A stretch of 64,000 nucleotides of DNA, taken from assembly GCF_036881715.1 (NCBI RefSeq), contig NZ_JBAKBF010000016.1:1-64000 (forward strand), given 5' to 3'. The stretch comes from Pannonibacter anstelovis (GTDB taxonomy: Bacteria > Pseudomonadota > Alphaproteobacteria > Rhizobiales > Stappiaceae). The position numbers and the translations under genes are program-made. The notes under the pieces were generated by a model that was given only the letters and a program-made list of their open reading frames with translations, ran no database searches and was not told the origin of the DNA. Position 1 is the stretch's first letter; every line of letters begins with the position of its first letter. Of the stretch, positions 51,360 to 60,097 are shown piece after piece.

Positions 51360-53270
51360 ATGAGCAAGACCCTCGATCTCATCACCATCGGCCGGTCGTC
51401 GGTCGATCTCTATGGCTCCCAGGTGGGCGGCCGTCTTGAGGATATGGGCAGCTTCCAGAAATATATCGGAGGCTCGCCCACCAACATTGCCGCCGGTTCT
51501 GCGCGGCTTGGCCTCAAGGCTGGCCTCATCACCCGCGTGGGGGATGAGCACATGGGCCGCTTCATCCGCGAACAGCTGGTGCGCGAGGGCGTGGATGTGA
51601 CGGGCGTGAAAACCGACCCGGAACGCCTCACCGCCCTCGTGCTGCTGGGCATCCGTGACGACAAGCAGTTCCCGCTGATCTTCTACCGCGAGAACTGCGC
51701 CGACATGGCGATCTGCGAGGACGACATCGACCCCGCCTTTATCGCCAGCGCAAGGGCTGTTGTGGCCACCGGCACGCACCTGTCCCATCCGCGCACCGAA
51801 GCTGCCGTGCTGAAGGCCCTGCGCCTTGCCCGCGAAAGCGGCGGCCAGACGGCGCTCGACATTGATTACCGTCCCAACCTCTGGGGCCTGTCCGGTCATG
51901 GCGACGGCGAAAACCGCTTCATCGCTTCGGCCAAGGTGACGGCCCGCCTGCAGCAGCACCTTCCCCTGTTCGATCTGATCGTCGGCACGGAAGAGGAGTT
52001 CCACATTGCAGGCGGCTCCACCAACACCATCGAGGCGCTTCGTGCCGTGCGGGCGCTGACGGGGGCGACGCTGATCTGCAAGCGCGGCCCCATGGGCGCT
52101 GCCGCCTTTGCCGGGGCCATTCCCGATACGCTGGATGAAGGCGAGGCAGGGCCGGGCTTCCCCATCGAGGTGTTCAACGTGCTGGGCGCGGGCGACGGCT
52201 TCATGGCGGGCTTGCTGAAGGGCTGGCTCGATGGCGAGACCTGGCCGCGTGCGCTGACCTATGCCAATGCCTGCGGTGCCTTTGCCGTGTCGCGTCATGG
52301 CTGCACGCCGGCCTATCCGTCCTGGGAGGAGCTGCAGTTCTTCCTGAAGCGCGGCATCGTTACGCCTGCGCTGCGCAAGGACGCTGAGCTGGAGCAGGTA
52401 CACTGGTCCACCAACCGCTCCTATGACTGGCCGTTGATGCATGTCTTTGCCTTCGATCACCGCCGCCAGATGGAAGAGCTGCCGGGGGCAACGCCGGAAA
52501 AGATCGGCGCCTTCAAGAAGCTGTGTCTTGCCGCCGTGGAAGAAGTTGCTGCTGGAAAGACCGGGTACGGTCTTCTGTGCGACAACCGCCTTGGCCGCGA
52601 TGCGCTGCATCAGGCGGCCGGCAAGGGACTGTGGATTGGCCGTCCGGTCGAATGGCCCGGCTCGCGTCCGCTGACGCTGGAGCCGGAGCTTGGCCCGGAC
52701 TATGGCGGTCTGACCGAATGGCCGCTGGAGCATGTGGTCAAGGTTCTGTGCTTCTGCCATCCGGATGATGATGCGGCCCTTTGGGCGGAGCAGGAAGCGG
52801 TGATCCAGCGCCTGTTTGCCGCTGCCCGCCGCAACCGGCTTGAGTTCCTGCTCGAGGTCATCCCCTCCAAGGTTGGCCCGGTGGATGACGAAACGACCGC
52901 CCGCATCATCGAGCGCTTCTACAAGCTCGGTGTTTATCCGGACTGGTGGAAGCTGGAGCCAATGCGCTCCGATGCAGCGTGGAAGCGCACCTGTGACATG
53001 ATCAAGGCCTATGATCCGCGTGTGCGCGGCATCGTGGTGCTGGGTCTAGACGCTCCGGAAGACGAGCTTGCTGCCTGCTTTGCCACGGCCGCGCAGCATG
53101 ATCTGGTCAAGGGTTTTGCCGTGGGGCGCACCATCTACAGCGAGGCAGCACGCGGCTGGCTCGCCGGAACGATGACGGATGCTGAGGCCATTGCGCAGAT
53201 GGCCGGAAAATTCGCCCGCCTGTCCGCCACATGGGATGCGGCACGCGGTGCATCGGGAGTTGCTGCATGA
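51360..53270 (+). CDS. iolC: Fused IolC kinase and DUF2090 (probable IolJ-type aldolase)
   Basis: This is a 636-residue two-domain protein. Residues about 1-325 are a PfkB/ribokinase-type 5-dehydro-2-deoxygluconokinase (YIGGSPTNIAAGSARLG near 35, NVLGAGDGFMAG near 277). Residues about 335-630 are a DUF2090 TIM-barrel domain related to class I aldolases (VFAFDHRRQMEEL, GYGLLCDNRLG, FLLEVIPSK, WWKLEP, VLGLDAPE). No separate iolJ is present in the window, so the second domain probably cleaves 5-dehydro-2-deoxygluconate-6-phosphate into dihydroxyacetone phosphate and malonate semialdehyde. The end overlaps iolD by 4 bases. Confidence 0.92.
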   Translation: MSKTLDLITIGRSSVDLYGSQVGGRLEDMGSFQKYIGGSPTNIAAGSARLGLKAGLITRVGDEHMGRFIREQLVREGVDVTGVKTDPERLTALVLLGIRDDKQFPLIFYRENCADMAICEDDIDPAFIASARAVVATGTHLSHPRTEAAVLKALRLARESGGQTALDIDYRPNLWGLSGHGDGENRFIASAKVTARLQQHLPLFDLIVGTEEEFHIAGGSTNTIEALRAVRALTGATLICKRGPMGAAAFAGAIPDTLDEGEAGPGFPIEVFNVLGAGDGFMAGLLKGWLDGETWPRALTYANACGAFAVSRHGCTPAYPSWEELQFFLKRGIVTPALRKDAELEQVHWSTNRSYDWPLMHVFAFDHRRQMEELPGATPEKIGAFKKLCLAAVEEVAAGKTGYGLLCDNRLGRDALHQAAGKGLWIGRPVEWPGSRPLTLEPELGPDYGGLTEWPLEHVVKVLCFCHPDDDAALWAEQEAVIQRLFAAARRNRLEFLLEVIPSKVGPVDDETTARIIERFYKLGVYPDWWKLEPMRSDAAWKRTCDMIKAYDPRVRGIVVLGLDAPEDELAACFATAAQHDLVKGFAVGRTIYSEAARGWLAGTMTDAEAIAQMAGKFARLSATWDAARGASGVAA

Positions 53271-55093
53271 GCAAGGTAAGACTGACCGCCGCCCAGGCCA
53301 TGGTGCGCTGGCTTTCCAGCCAGATGACCGAAGAGGGCGTGCCCTTCATCGCCGGTGTCTGGGCCATCTTCGGCCATGGCAATGTGGCCGGTATTGGTGA
53401 AGCGCTCTACGGCGTGCGCGACACGCTGCCTACGTGGCGCGGCCACAACGAGCAGGGCATGGCCCATGCGGCCATCGCCTATGCCAAGCAGCTTGGCCGC
53501 CGCCGGGCCATGGCGGTGACTTCCTCCATCGGTCCCGGCGCCACCAACATGGTGACGGCGGCTGCGCTCGCCCATGTCAACCGGCTGCCGGTGCTGTTCG
53601 TGCCGGGCGATGTCTTCGCCAACCGCGGGCCGGACCCGGTTTTGCAGCAGATCGAGGATTTTGGCGACGGCACCATCAGCGCCAATGACTGCTTCCGCCC
53701 GGTCTCGCGCTATTTCGACCGCATCATGCGGCCCGAGCAGCTGCTGACTGCTTTGCCGCGTGCCATGGCGGTGATGACCGATCCGGCCGATTGCGGCCCG
53801 GTGACGCTGGCTTTCTGTCAGGACGTGCAGGCGGAAGCCTATGACTGGCCGGAAGAGTTTTTCGCCCCCCGCGTCTGGCGCCAGCGCCGCCAGCGCCCGG
53901 ACGAGGCGGAACTGGCCGAAGTGGTGGCCCTGATCCGCGCCGCGAAAAAGCCGGTGCTGATCGCAGGCGGCGGCGTGCATTACTCCGGCGCTACGCAGGC
54001 GCTGAAGGCCTTTGCCGAGGCGCATCAGATTCCGGTGGTCGAAAGCCAGGCGGGCAAATCTGCCCTGCCGTGGGATCATCCGCTCAACCTTGGTCCTGTC
54101 GGTGTTACCGGATCGGAAAGCGCTAACAGCGCCGCGAAGGATGCCGATCTCGTCATCGGCGTTGGCACGCGTTTTCAGGATTTCACCACCGGCTCCTGGG
54201 GGCTCTTCCGCAATCCGGCGCGCAAGCTCGTGTCCATCAACGTTGCGGCCTATGACGCCATGAAGCATGGCGCTGTGCCGCTGCAGGGCGATGCCCGCGT
54301 CTGCCTTGGCGAGTTGTCTGCGCAGCTGGGCGCCCACAAGGGCCCGGCCATTGCCGCAAGCCTCAAGGCAGACTGGTTTGCCAAGGTCGATCCGCTGACA
54401 GCTGCTCCGGAGGCGGATGCAAACGGCCTGCCCACGGATCAGCAGGTGATTGGCGCCGTGCAGCGTGCAGCTGGTCCCGATACGGTGGTGATGTGCGCCG
54501 CCGGCACCATGCCAGGCGAACTCCACAAGCTGTGGAAGGCGAGCCGCCCCATGTCCTATCACATGGAATACGGCTTCTCCTGCATGGGCTACGAGATCGC
54601 CGGAGCGCTGGGCATCAAGATGGCGGAGCCGGAGCGCGACGTCATCTGCATGGTCGGTGACGGCAGCTACATGATGATGAATTCCGAACTCGCCAGCGCC
54701 GTGATGCTGGGCCAGAAGATCACGGTCGTCATCACCGACAACCGGGGCTACGGCTGCATCAACCGGCTGCAGATGGGCACCGGTGGAGCCGAGTTCAACA
54801 ACCTTCTCGACCACACCAACCACACCAACCCCAGCCATATCGACTTCGTGGCCCATGCGGGTGCCATGGGGGCGAAGGCGGTGAAGGCCGGGTCCATCGC
54901 CGAGCTTGAGGCAGCTCTTGCCGAAGCGAAGATGGCGAGCGGTCCGTTTGTGGTGGTCATTGACACCGATCCCTACCCCTCCACGCCCCATGGCGGCCAC
55001 TGGTGGGATGTGGCGGTGCCGGAAGTTTCCGCCCGTGCCGAAGTGCGGGCGGCGCGCGAGTCCTACGAACGTTCGCTTCAGGAAAGAAACTGA
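53267..55093 (+). CDS. iolD: 3D-(3,5/4)-trihydroxycyclohexane-1,2-dione acylhydrolase
   Basis: IolD is a thiamine-diphosphate enzyme that opens the trihydroxycyclohexanedione ring to 5-deoxy-glucuronate. The 608-residue protein has the ThDP-enzyme N-terminal domain (GHGNVAGIGEAL, GHNEQGMAHAAIAYAKQ with the activating Glu), a central domain (VGVTGSESANSAAKDADLVIGVGTRF), and the C-terminal ThDP motif GDGSYMMMNSELAS...TDN near residue 465. ATG 53267 overlaps the iolC stop by 4 bases. Confidence 0.95.
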   Translation: MSKVRLTAAQAMVRWLSSQMTEEGVPFIAGVWAIFGHGNVAGIGEALYGVRDTLPTWRGHNEQGMAHAAIAYAKQLGRRRAMAVTSSIGPGATNMVTAAALAHVNRLPVLFVPGDVFANRGPDPVLQQIEDFGDGTISANDCFRPVSRYFDRIMRPEQLLTALPRAMAVMTDPADCGPVTLAFCQDVQAEAYDWPEEFFAPRVWRQRRQRPDEAELAEVVALIRAAKKPVLIAGGGVHYSGATQALKAFAEAHQIPVVESQAGKSALPWDHPLNLGPVGVTGSESANSAAKDADLVIGVGTRFQDFTTGSWGLFRNPARKLVSINVAAYDAMKHGAVPLQGDARVCLGELSAQLGAHKGPAIAASLKADWFAKVDPLTAAPEADANGLPTDQQVIGAVQRAAGPDTVVMCAAGTMPGELHKLWKASRPMSYHMEYGFSCMGYEIAGALGIKMAEPERDVICMVGDGSYMMMNSELASAVMLGQKITVVITDNRGYGCINRLQMGTGGAEFNNLLDHTNHTNPSHIDFVAHAGAMGAKAVKAGSIAELEAALAEAKMASGPFVVVIDTDPYPSTPHGGHWWDVAVPEVSARAEVRAARESYERSLQERN

Positions 55094-55096
55094 TCC

Positions 55097-55999
55097 ATGA
55101 TCCTCTATGGCACCAATCCTATTGCCTGGTCTAACGACGACGACCAGACCCTCGGCGCCCATATTTCGCTTGAGCAGTGCCTCGATGAAACCGCCAAGAT
55201 CGGTTTCGACGGCATCGAGAAGGGCCACAAGCTGCCGACGACGCCGGAAGGCATCGCCAAGGAGCTGGGCGGACGCGGGCTGAAATACATCTCCGGCTGG
55301 CACTCGCTGAACCTTCTGACGAACTCCATCGAGGATGAGAAGGCAGCGATGCAGCCCTTCCTCGACCTGCTGAAGGCGGTGGGTTCCAAGGTGATCATCA
55401 CCTGCGAAACCTCCAATGCCATTCATGGCAATGACGGCGTGCCGGTGAACAACAAGCCGGTGCTGGCCGCCTCCGAGTGGGCTGACTTTGGCCGGGGCGT
55501 CGAGGCGCTGGCGGCCTTTGCGGCAGAGCAGGGCATCACGCTGGTCTATCACCACCACATGGGCACGGTGGTGGAGAGCGAGGCGGAAATCGACCTGTTC
55601 ATGAAGCACACGGGACCGGCCACCAAGTTGCTGTTCGACACAGGCCACTGCTATTTCGGCGGCGGCAATCCGGCAGCAGTGGCCGAGCGCCACATGGCCC
55701 GCGTGCGCCATATCCATGCCAAGAACGTGCGCCCGGACATCATGCGTCAGGTGCGTGAGGAAAACCTCTCCTTCCTCGAAGGCGTGCGCCGCGGTGTCTT
55801 CACCGTGCCGGGCGATGCGGAAGGCGGCGTGGACTTCCTGCCCGTGCTGAAGAGCGCGGCGGCTCATGGCTACGAAGGCTGGCTCGTCATCGAGGCCGAA
55901 CAGGACCCGAGCGTGCGCAATCCCTTCGAGTACCAGAGCATGGGCTTCAACGCCTTGCGCAGCTTCGCCCGCGAGGCTGGGCTCGACAAGGGCAGGTGA
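55097..55999 (+). CDS. iolE: Myo-inosose-2 dehydratase
   Basis: IolE dehydrates 2-keto-myo-inositol to the trihydroxycyclohexanedione that IolD uses. The 300-residue TIM barrel has YGTNPIAWSNDDDQTLG at the start, YHHHMGTVVESEAEID near 155, FDTGHCYFGGGNP near 180, and ending WLVIEAEQDP with metal ligands typical of the family. It starts 3 bases after iolD. Confidence 0.95.
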   Translation: MILYGTNPIAWSNDDDQTLGAHISLEQCLDETAKIGFDGIEKGHKLPTTPEGIAKELGGRGLKYISGWHSLNLLTNSIEDEKAAMQPFLDLLKAVGSKVIITCETSNAIHGNDGVPVNNKPVLAASEWADFGRGVEALAAFAAEQGITLVYHHHMGTVVESEAEIDLFMKHTGPATKLLFDTGHCYFGGGNPAAVAERHMARVRHIHAKNVRPDIMRQVREENLSFLEGVRRGVFTVPGDAEGGVDFLPVLKSAAAHGYEGWLVIEAEQDPSVRNPFEYQSMGFNALRSFAREAGLDKGR

Positions 56000-56495
56000 A
56001 CGGAGCTGGGGGCCGCCGGATCTACATATCAGGTCCGGGGATTGCCCGCAGTCATGCGTTTGATCTGTGGCAGGGCCTCTCCGCCCCCTCCCCCTTGAGG
56101 GGAGGGGTGAGGGGTGGGGGTAACGGACTGGAAACACGGGGTATTTTCATTGAAGGTGTGCAGGGTAGAGACGAGTGCCAATCAAGCCGCGCTCCTGCGT
56201 GAAGACCCCCACCCCTACCCCCTCCCCTCAAGGGGGAGGGGAAACGAGAGGCTTCAGCAAGAGAAGTAAGACTATGAAACTGCTTGTCTTTCCAGCATCA
56301 AAGCAGCGCTCGCAGCCTCTTCTTATACGATGTGTGAAGCCGATAGGCCCCTTCAAAGGGGGAGGGGAGTGGATAGGCAAAGCCAGGGAGACATGGCACG
56401 AAGCTCCGTCCGGGGTATATTCAGCGCATGCCCCGGACATCTGCTACGCTCGGCGCAGCCGCTCTCTCCTGATCCCTCGCAGCAAAGAGACCTTG
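56000..56495. other. Gap inside the iol operon filled with C-rich repeats
   Basis: This is about 500 bases between iolE and the small membrane gene. It holds an inverted pair of C-rich repeats (56082-56121, 56204-56242) and a partial third copy (56348-56368). I see no gene; an open frame that reads into the next gene is repeat-derived. The iol genes on both sides are tightly packed, so the gap looks like an invasion by the repeat family. Confidence 0.7.
56082..56242. repeat. Inverted pair of C-rich palindromic repeats (copies D and E)
   Basis: Copy D (56082-56121) reads CCCTCCCCCTTGAGGGGAGG then GGTGAGGGGTGGGGG. Copy E (56204-56242) is its reverse complement with few changes. The arrangement, arm length and spacing resemble the pair at 199-393. 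A partial palindrome (CCCCTTCAAAGGGGGAGGGG) follows at 56348-56368. Confidence 0.78.
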
Positions 56496-56702
56496 ATGAA
56501 GATTATTGACCCGACCCATTCCTTCTACGGCCCGCTGTGGCGGCGCATTGCCATTGTGGTGGTCACGGCTGGCTGGGCCGGGTTTGAATACTGGAACGGC
56601 TCCACGGGCTGGGCGCTGTTCTTCGCGGCCATTGCGGCCTATGCCGCGTGGGCTCTGATCATCACCTACAAGGCGCAACAGGGCGGAGATGGAACGGTAT
56701 GA
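56496..56702 (+). CDS. Small two-span membrane protein upstream of iolB
   Basis: This 68-residue protein starts MKIIDPTHSFYGPLWRRIAI and has two hydrophobic helices (about residues 17-33 and 38-57) with a short cytoplasmic tail (KAQQGGDGTV). Its ATG stands 9 bases after AAGAGA, a weak ribosome site, and its end overlaps the iolB start by 4 bases (ATGA), so it is translationally coupled to iolB. I do not recognise a named family with certainty. The coupling suggests a real gene of the inositol operon; function unknown. Confidence 0.75.
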   Translation: MKIIDPTHSFYGPLWRRIAIVVVTAGWAGFEYWNGSTGWALFFAAIAAYAAWALIITYKAQQGGDGTV

Positions 56703-57511
56703 GCAAGCTTCTGAGAAAGCCGCAAGGCACCCACGGCAAGACCCACGCCATCACGCCGGAAAGCGCCGGCTGGGGCTATGTGGGCTTTGATCTCTACCGG
56801 CTGAAGGCGGGCGAAAGCGTTGGTGAGGCCACCGGCGGACGCGAAGTCATTCTCGTGCTGGTCGAGGGCAAGGCCCGCCTCTCCGCATCGGGCAACGATT
56901 TCGGCGAGATGGGGCTGCGCATGGATGTGTTCGAGCGTCTGCCGCCCGCCTGCCTCTATGTGCCGGACCAGTCGGACTGGTCTGCCACCGCCACCACGGA
57001 TCTGACGCTGGCCGTCTGCTCGGCACCAGGCAAGGGCACCCATGAAGCGCAGGTGCTGGGGCCGGATGGCATCCAGCTTGACCAGCGCGGGCAGGGCACC
57101 AATACGCGCTACATCCACAACATCGCCATGGAAGGGCGGGATGTGGCTGGCAGCCTGCTGGTGACGGAAGTCTTCACCCCCTCCGGCCACTGGTCGTCCT
57201 ATCCGCCGCACCGGCATGATGAGGACAACTATCCGGACATGACCTATCTGGAAGAGACCTACTACCACCGGCTCAACCCGGCGCAGGGCTTCGGCATCCA
57301 GCGGGTCTTCACCGAGGACGGCTCCCTCGACGAGACGATGGCCGTTTCCAACCACGACGTGGTTCTGGTCCCCAAAGGCCACCACCCCTGCGGCTCGCCC
57401 TATGGCTACGAGATGTATTATCTCAACGTCATGGCTGGCCCCTTGCGCAAGTGGCGCTTCAAGAACCACCCGGACCACGACTGGATCTACCAGCGCGACA
57501 TGGTGAAGTGA
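56699..57511 (+). CDS. iolB: 5-deoxy-glucuronate isomerase
   Basis: IolB converts 5-deoxy-glucuronate to 5-dehydro-2-deoxygluconate, the substrate of IolC. The 270-residue bicupin has TNTRYIHNIA near residue 138, the metal-binding SSYPPHRHDEDNYPDMTYLEETYYH near 173-197 (given in parts: PPHRHDED, LEETYYH), and KGHHPCGSPYGYEMYYLNVMAG near 232. Start ATG 56699 overlaps the small membrane gene. It is the last iol gene here. Confidence 0.95.
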   Translation: MSKLLRKPQGTHGKTHAITPESAGWGYVGFDLYRLKAGESVGEATGGREVILVLVEGKARLSASGNDFGEMGLRMDVFERLPPACLYVPDQSDWSATATTDLTLAVCSAPGKGTHEAQVLGPDGIQLDQRGQGTNTRYIHNIAMEGRDVAGSLLVTEVFTPSGHWSSYPPHRHDEDNYPDMTYLEETYYHRLNPAQGFGIQRVFTEDGSLDETMAVSNHDVVLVPKGHHPCGSPYGYEMYYLNVMAGPLRKWRFKNHPDHDWIYQRDMVK

Positions 57512-57533
57512 GGAATAGGGGGCGCAGCCGCTC

Positions 57534-57890
57534 CTATCTGCACGGCGCAATCCTGACCGGTTCCGAAGCATCTGCCCCGATCGTGTGGCAGGTGCCGTCT
57601 GCGCAGAGGGTCCAGCCGGAGACGGTGGCGCCAGAGGCGGCGAGCAGAAGCTCCGGTTGCGGCGGCAATGTGGGAGCCCAGACCCACCAGCCGTCCTGAA
57701 GCCGGGCGCCATCGCCCGGCTCCATGCCCGCGCCCGAGCCGCGCACACGCGCCTCCTGAAGTTTGAGGCCGTCCTCCGTTACAGCCCAGGTTTCCTGCCA
57801 CTCCGTCTTCTCGACGGAGTGGGTCCATTCCAGTGTGAAGGGGCCGGAGAGGCTGAGCGTCAGCGCTCCGGCCAGAAGGCAGGCGCTCAT
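57534..57890 (-). CDS. DUF1850 protein, TAXI-TRAP accessory
   Basis: This 118-residue protein opens with a signal-like hydrophobic stretch (SACLLAGALTLSLSG) and continues FTLEWTHSVEKTEWQETWAVTEDGLKLQEARVRGSGAGMEPG in outline, which matches DUF1850. This family is regularly found directly after TRAP-TAXI permeases. Its ATG overlaps the permease stop by 4 bases. A role in transporter assembly or substrate handling is inferred from genome context only. Positively Cys-paired ending (CADGTC). Confidence 0.85.
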   Translation of the reverse strand: MSACLLAGALTLSLSGPFTLEWTHSVEKTEWQETWAVTEDGLKLQEARVRGSGAGMEPGDGARLQDGWWVWAPTLPPQPELLLAASGATVSGWTLCADGTCHTIGADASEPVRIAPCR

Positions 57891-59998
57891 GCGCCCGCGT
57901 TCGGGGTGGCCTTCTTGCCAGCCGACATGTTGGTCCGCCAGACGAGGAAGGCGAAGAGCGCAAAGAGCCCCAGCCCCACTTCATCCGTGATGGGCAAGGC
58001 GGCAACCAGTGTGAAGGCGGAAGCCATGGCAAGTGCGCGCATCCACCAGGGCAGCGGCACGCCGAGCCAGCCGATGACGGCAGCGCCCCACAGAGCGATG
58101 GCGATGGCAACCTTGAGAACGACGTAGACCACCGCCGGGACGTAGCCGATGCTGGCTGCCAGCGCGCCGCCGTCCTGCAGCATCAGGGCAGGTGTATAGA
58201 CGGCCATGAAGGGAATGACGAACCCGGCCGCCGCCACTTTCACCGCCTCGAAGGAGATCTTCAATCCGCTTTCCTTGGCGATCGGGCTTGCGGCAAAGCA
58301 GGCGAGTGCCACAGGCGGCGTAAGGTCAGCCAGAATTCCGAAATAGAACACGAACATGTGGCTGACGATCAGCGGCACGCCGAGTTCCAGCAAGGCCGGG
58401 CCTGCGATGGACGAGGTGATGATGTAGTTCGGGATCGTCGGGATGCCCATGCCCAGCACGATGCAGGTGATCATCGTCAAAAGCAGCGAGAGGAACAGGC
58501 TGTTCTGCCCAACGCTGACGATGAACTGGCCGAAGGTGGTGGCCGCCCCTGTCAGCGTCATGGTGCCGATGATAATGCCAACGAGGGCGCAGGCAACGCC
58601 CACGGGCAGCGCGGTCCGGGCGCCGTCGGCGAGACTGTCGCGGCACAGGGCCAGCGTGTTGCGCCCGCCCTTGGTGAAGATGTTGATGAGGATCAGCGCC
58701 GAGATCGCAATCAGCAGCACCTTGATGCCGAGCGCGAAGAAGGCAGCGCCCGTCAGGCCGAGGCCAATCCAGAAGATGGTGCGGATGACACCCTGCGGCA
58801 GTCCGAGCGCAATGGAGCCGCCGAGGATCAGCAGGACGGTCAGTCCCAGACCGATGGTGCCGGCAAACAGCGGCGTATAGCCGCCGAAGAGCAGATAGAC
58901 CAGCACGCCGAGCGGCAGCAGCAGGAACCAGCCTTCTTTCAGCGCCTTGCTGGCGGAGGGCAGCTCATCCTTCGGCAGGCCGCGCAGGTTCCGCTTGCCT
59001 GCTTCCAGATGCACCATCCAGAAGGCGGAGGCGAAATAGAGCACGGCGGGAATGAGGGCTGCCTGTACGATCTCGTAATATTCGACGCCCAGTGTTTCGG
59101 CCATGATGAAGGCCACCGCACCCATGACCGGCGGCATGATCTGTCCGCCCATTGAGGATGTGGCCTCCACGCCGCCGGCAAAGGCGGGGCGGTAGCCGAA
59201 GCGCTTCATCAGCGGGATGGTGAACTGGCCGGTGGTGACCACATTGGCGACGCCCGAGCCGGAAATGGTGCCCATAAGCCCGGAAGAAATGACGGAAACC
59301 TTGGCGGCCCCGCCCGTGGCATGGCCAACGAGGCCGAGGCTGACATCGGTGAAGAGCTTGATCATCCCGGCCCGTTCCAGGAAGGAGCCAAAGAGAATGA
59401 ACAGGAAGATGAAGCTGGAGCTGACGTAGACCGGAATGCCGTAGATGCCTTCCGTGCCATAGGTCATGTGCTCGACGACCTGCGAAAAGTCATAGCCGCG
59501 ATGGTCCAGCGGTGGCGGCAGATACTGGCCAAAGAGGCAGTAGGCGAGGAAAAGTCCCGCGATGATCGGCAGGGCCAGCCCCATCATTGCCCAGGCGGCT
59601 GCAAAGACCGTGACAAGCGCGATGACGCCCATGACAAGATCTCGCGGCAGCGGGTCACCGGAACGGATCAGAAGGTCCGTATAGTCCCACCACTGATAGG
59701 CCGCGACGGACACAGCCGCAAAAGCCATGAGCCAGGCCAGAACGCGTACCGGCAGCTTGTCGTGCCGGGCGGCGGCGACCAGAGGAAAGGTGAGCAGGCC
59801 GAGAAATCCGACATGCACGGCACGCACGATCTGGCTTGGCAGGTCGATCACATGGGCGGCCGTGGCAATCTGGAACGCGGAAAAGGCAAAGGCGATCCAG
59901 AACAGCAGGCGGCCCTCGAAGCCCTCCTGAAAACCGGCACCATGCGGGTCTTCCTGAGGGGCGGCAATCGGGGTCTGCGATGACGGGGATGTGCTCAT
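57887..59998 (-). CDS. TRAP transporter permease, fused 4TM/12TM (TAXI type)
   Basis: This 703-residue inner-membrane protein joins the small (about residues 30-170) and large (about 180-640) TRAP membrane subunits in one chain, as in TAXI-type systems. Family motifs include GSFLERAGMIKLFTD near 200, GLMGTISGSGVANVVTTGQFTIPLMKRFGY near 240 (read in parts) and GMGIPTIPNYIITSS near 510. Uptake is driven by an ion gradient. The ATG at 59998 is preferred over a TTG ten codons upstream, but neither has a strong ribosome site. Substrates of TAXI systems are usually dicarboxylates or amino acids; unknown here. Confidence 0.9.
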   Translation of the reverse strand: MSTSPSSQTPIAAPQEDPHGAGFQEGFEGRLLFWIAFAFSAFQIATAAHVIDLPSQIVRAVHVGFLGLLTFPLVAAARHDKLPVRVLAWLMAFAAVSVAAYQWWDYTDLLIRSGDPLPRDLVMGVIALVTVFAAAWAMMGLALPIIAGLFLAYCLFGQYLPPPLDHRGYDFSQVVEHMTYGTEGIYGIPVYVSSSFIFLFILFGSFLERAGMIKLFTDVSLGLVGHATGGAAKVSVISSGLMGTISGSGVANVVTTGQFTIPLMKRFGYRPAFAGGVEATSSMGGQIMPPVMGAVAFIMAETLGVEYYEIVQAALIPAVLYFASAFWMVHLEAGKRNLRGLPKDELPSASKALKEGWFLLLPLGVLVYLLFGGYTPLFAGTIGLGLTVLLILGGSIALGLPQGVIRTIFWIGLGLTGAAFFALGIKVLLIAISALILINIFTKGGRNTLALCRDSLADGARTALPVGVACALVGIIIGTMTLTGAATTFGQFIVSVGQNSLFLSLLLTMITCIVLGMGIPTIPNYIITSSIAGPALLELGVPLIVSHMFVFYFGILADLTPPVALACFAASPIAKESGLKISFEAVKVAAAGFVIPFMAVYTPALMLQDGGALAASIGYVPAVVYVVLKVAIAIALWGAAVIGWLGVPLPWWMRALAMASAFTLVAALPITDEVGLGLFALFAFLVWRTNMSAGKKATPNAGA

Positions 59999-60058
59999 GC
60001 GCGGCTCGAACTTTCGCGGGTGCGTCAATGCAAGGGGAAAAGGGGTGACAAGAAAGAG

Positions 60059-60083
60059 AGGGAGCGCAGATGCTGCGCTCCCT
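60059..60083 (-). terminator. Hairpin between TAXI receptor and permease genes
   Basis: AGGGAGCGCAG, loop ATG, CTGCGCTCCCT is an 11-bp stem 15 bases past the receptor stop. On the minus strand it is followed by CTCTTTCTTG, so partial termination before the permease is likely. Confidence 0.72.
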
Positions 60084-60097
60084 CGTCAGGCGAGGCC

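Noticed and set aside
50328..52760. 810-codon minus-strand open frame opposite iolG and iolC
   Set aside because: Shadow of two strong genes with canonical motifs on the plus strand.
53135..56137. 1000-codon minus-strand open frame opposite iolD and iolE
   Set aside because: Antisense of two clearly conserved inositol enzymes; its composition is that of a shadow frame and it begins in a repeat.
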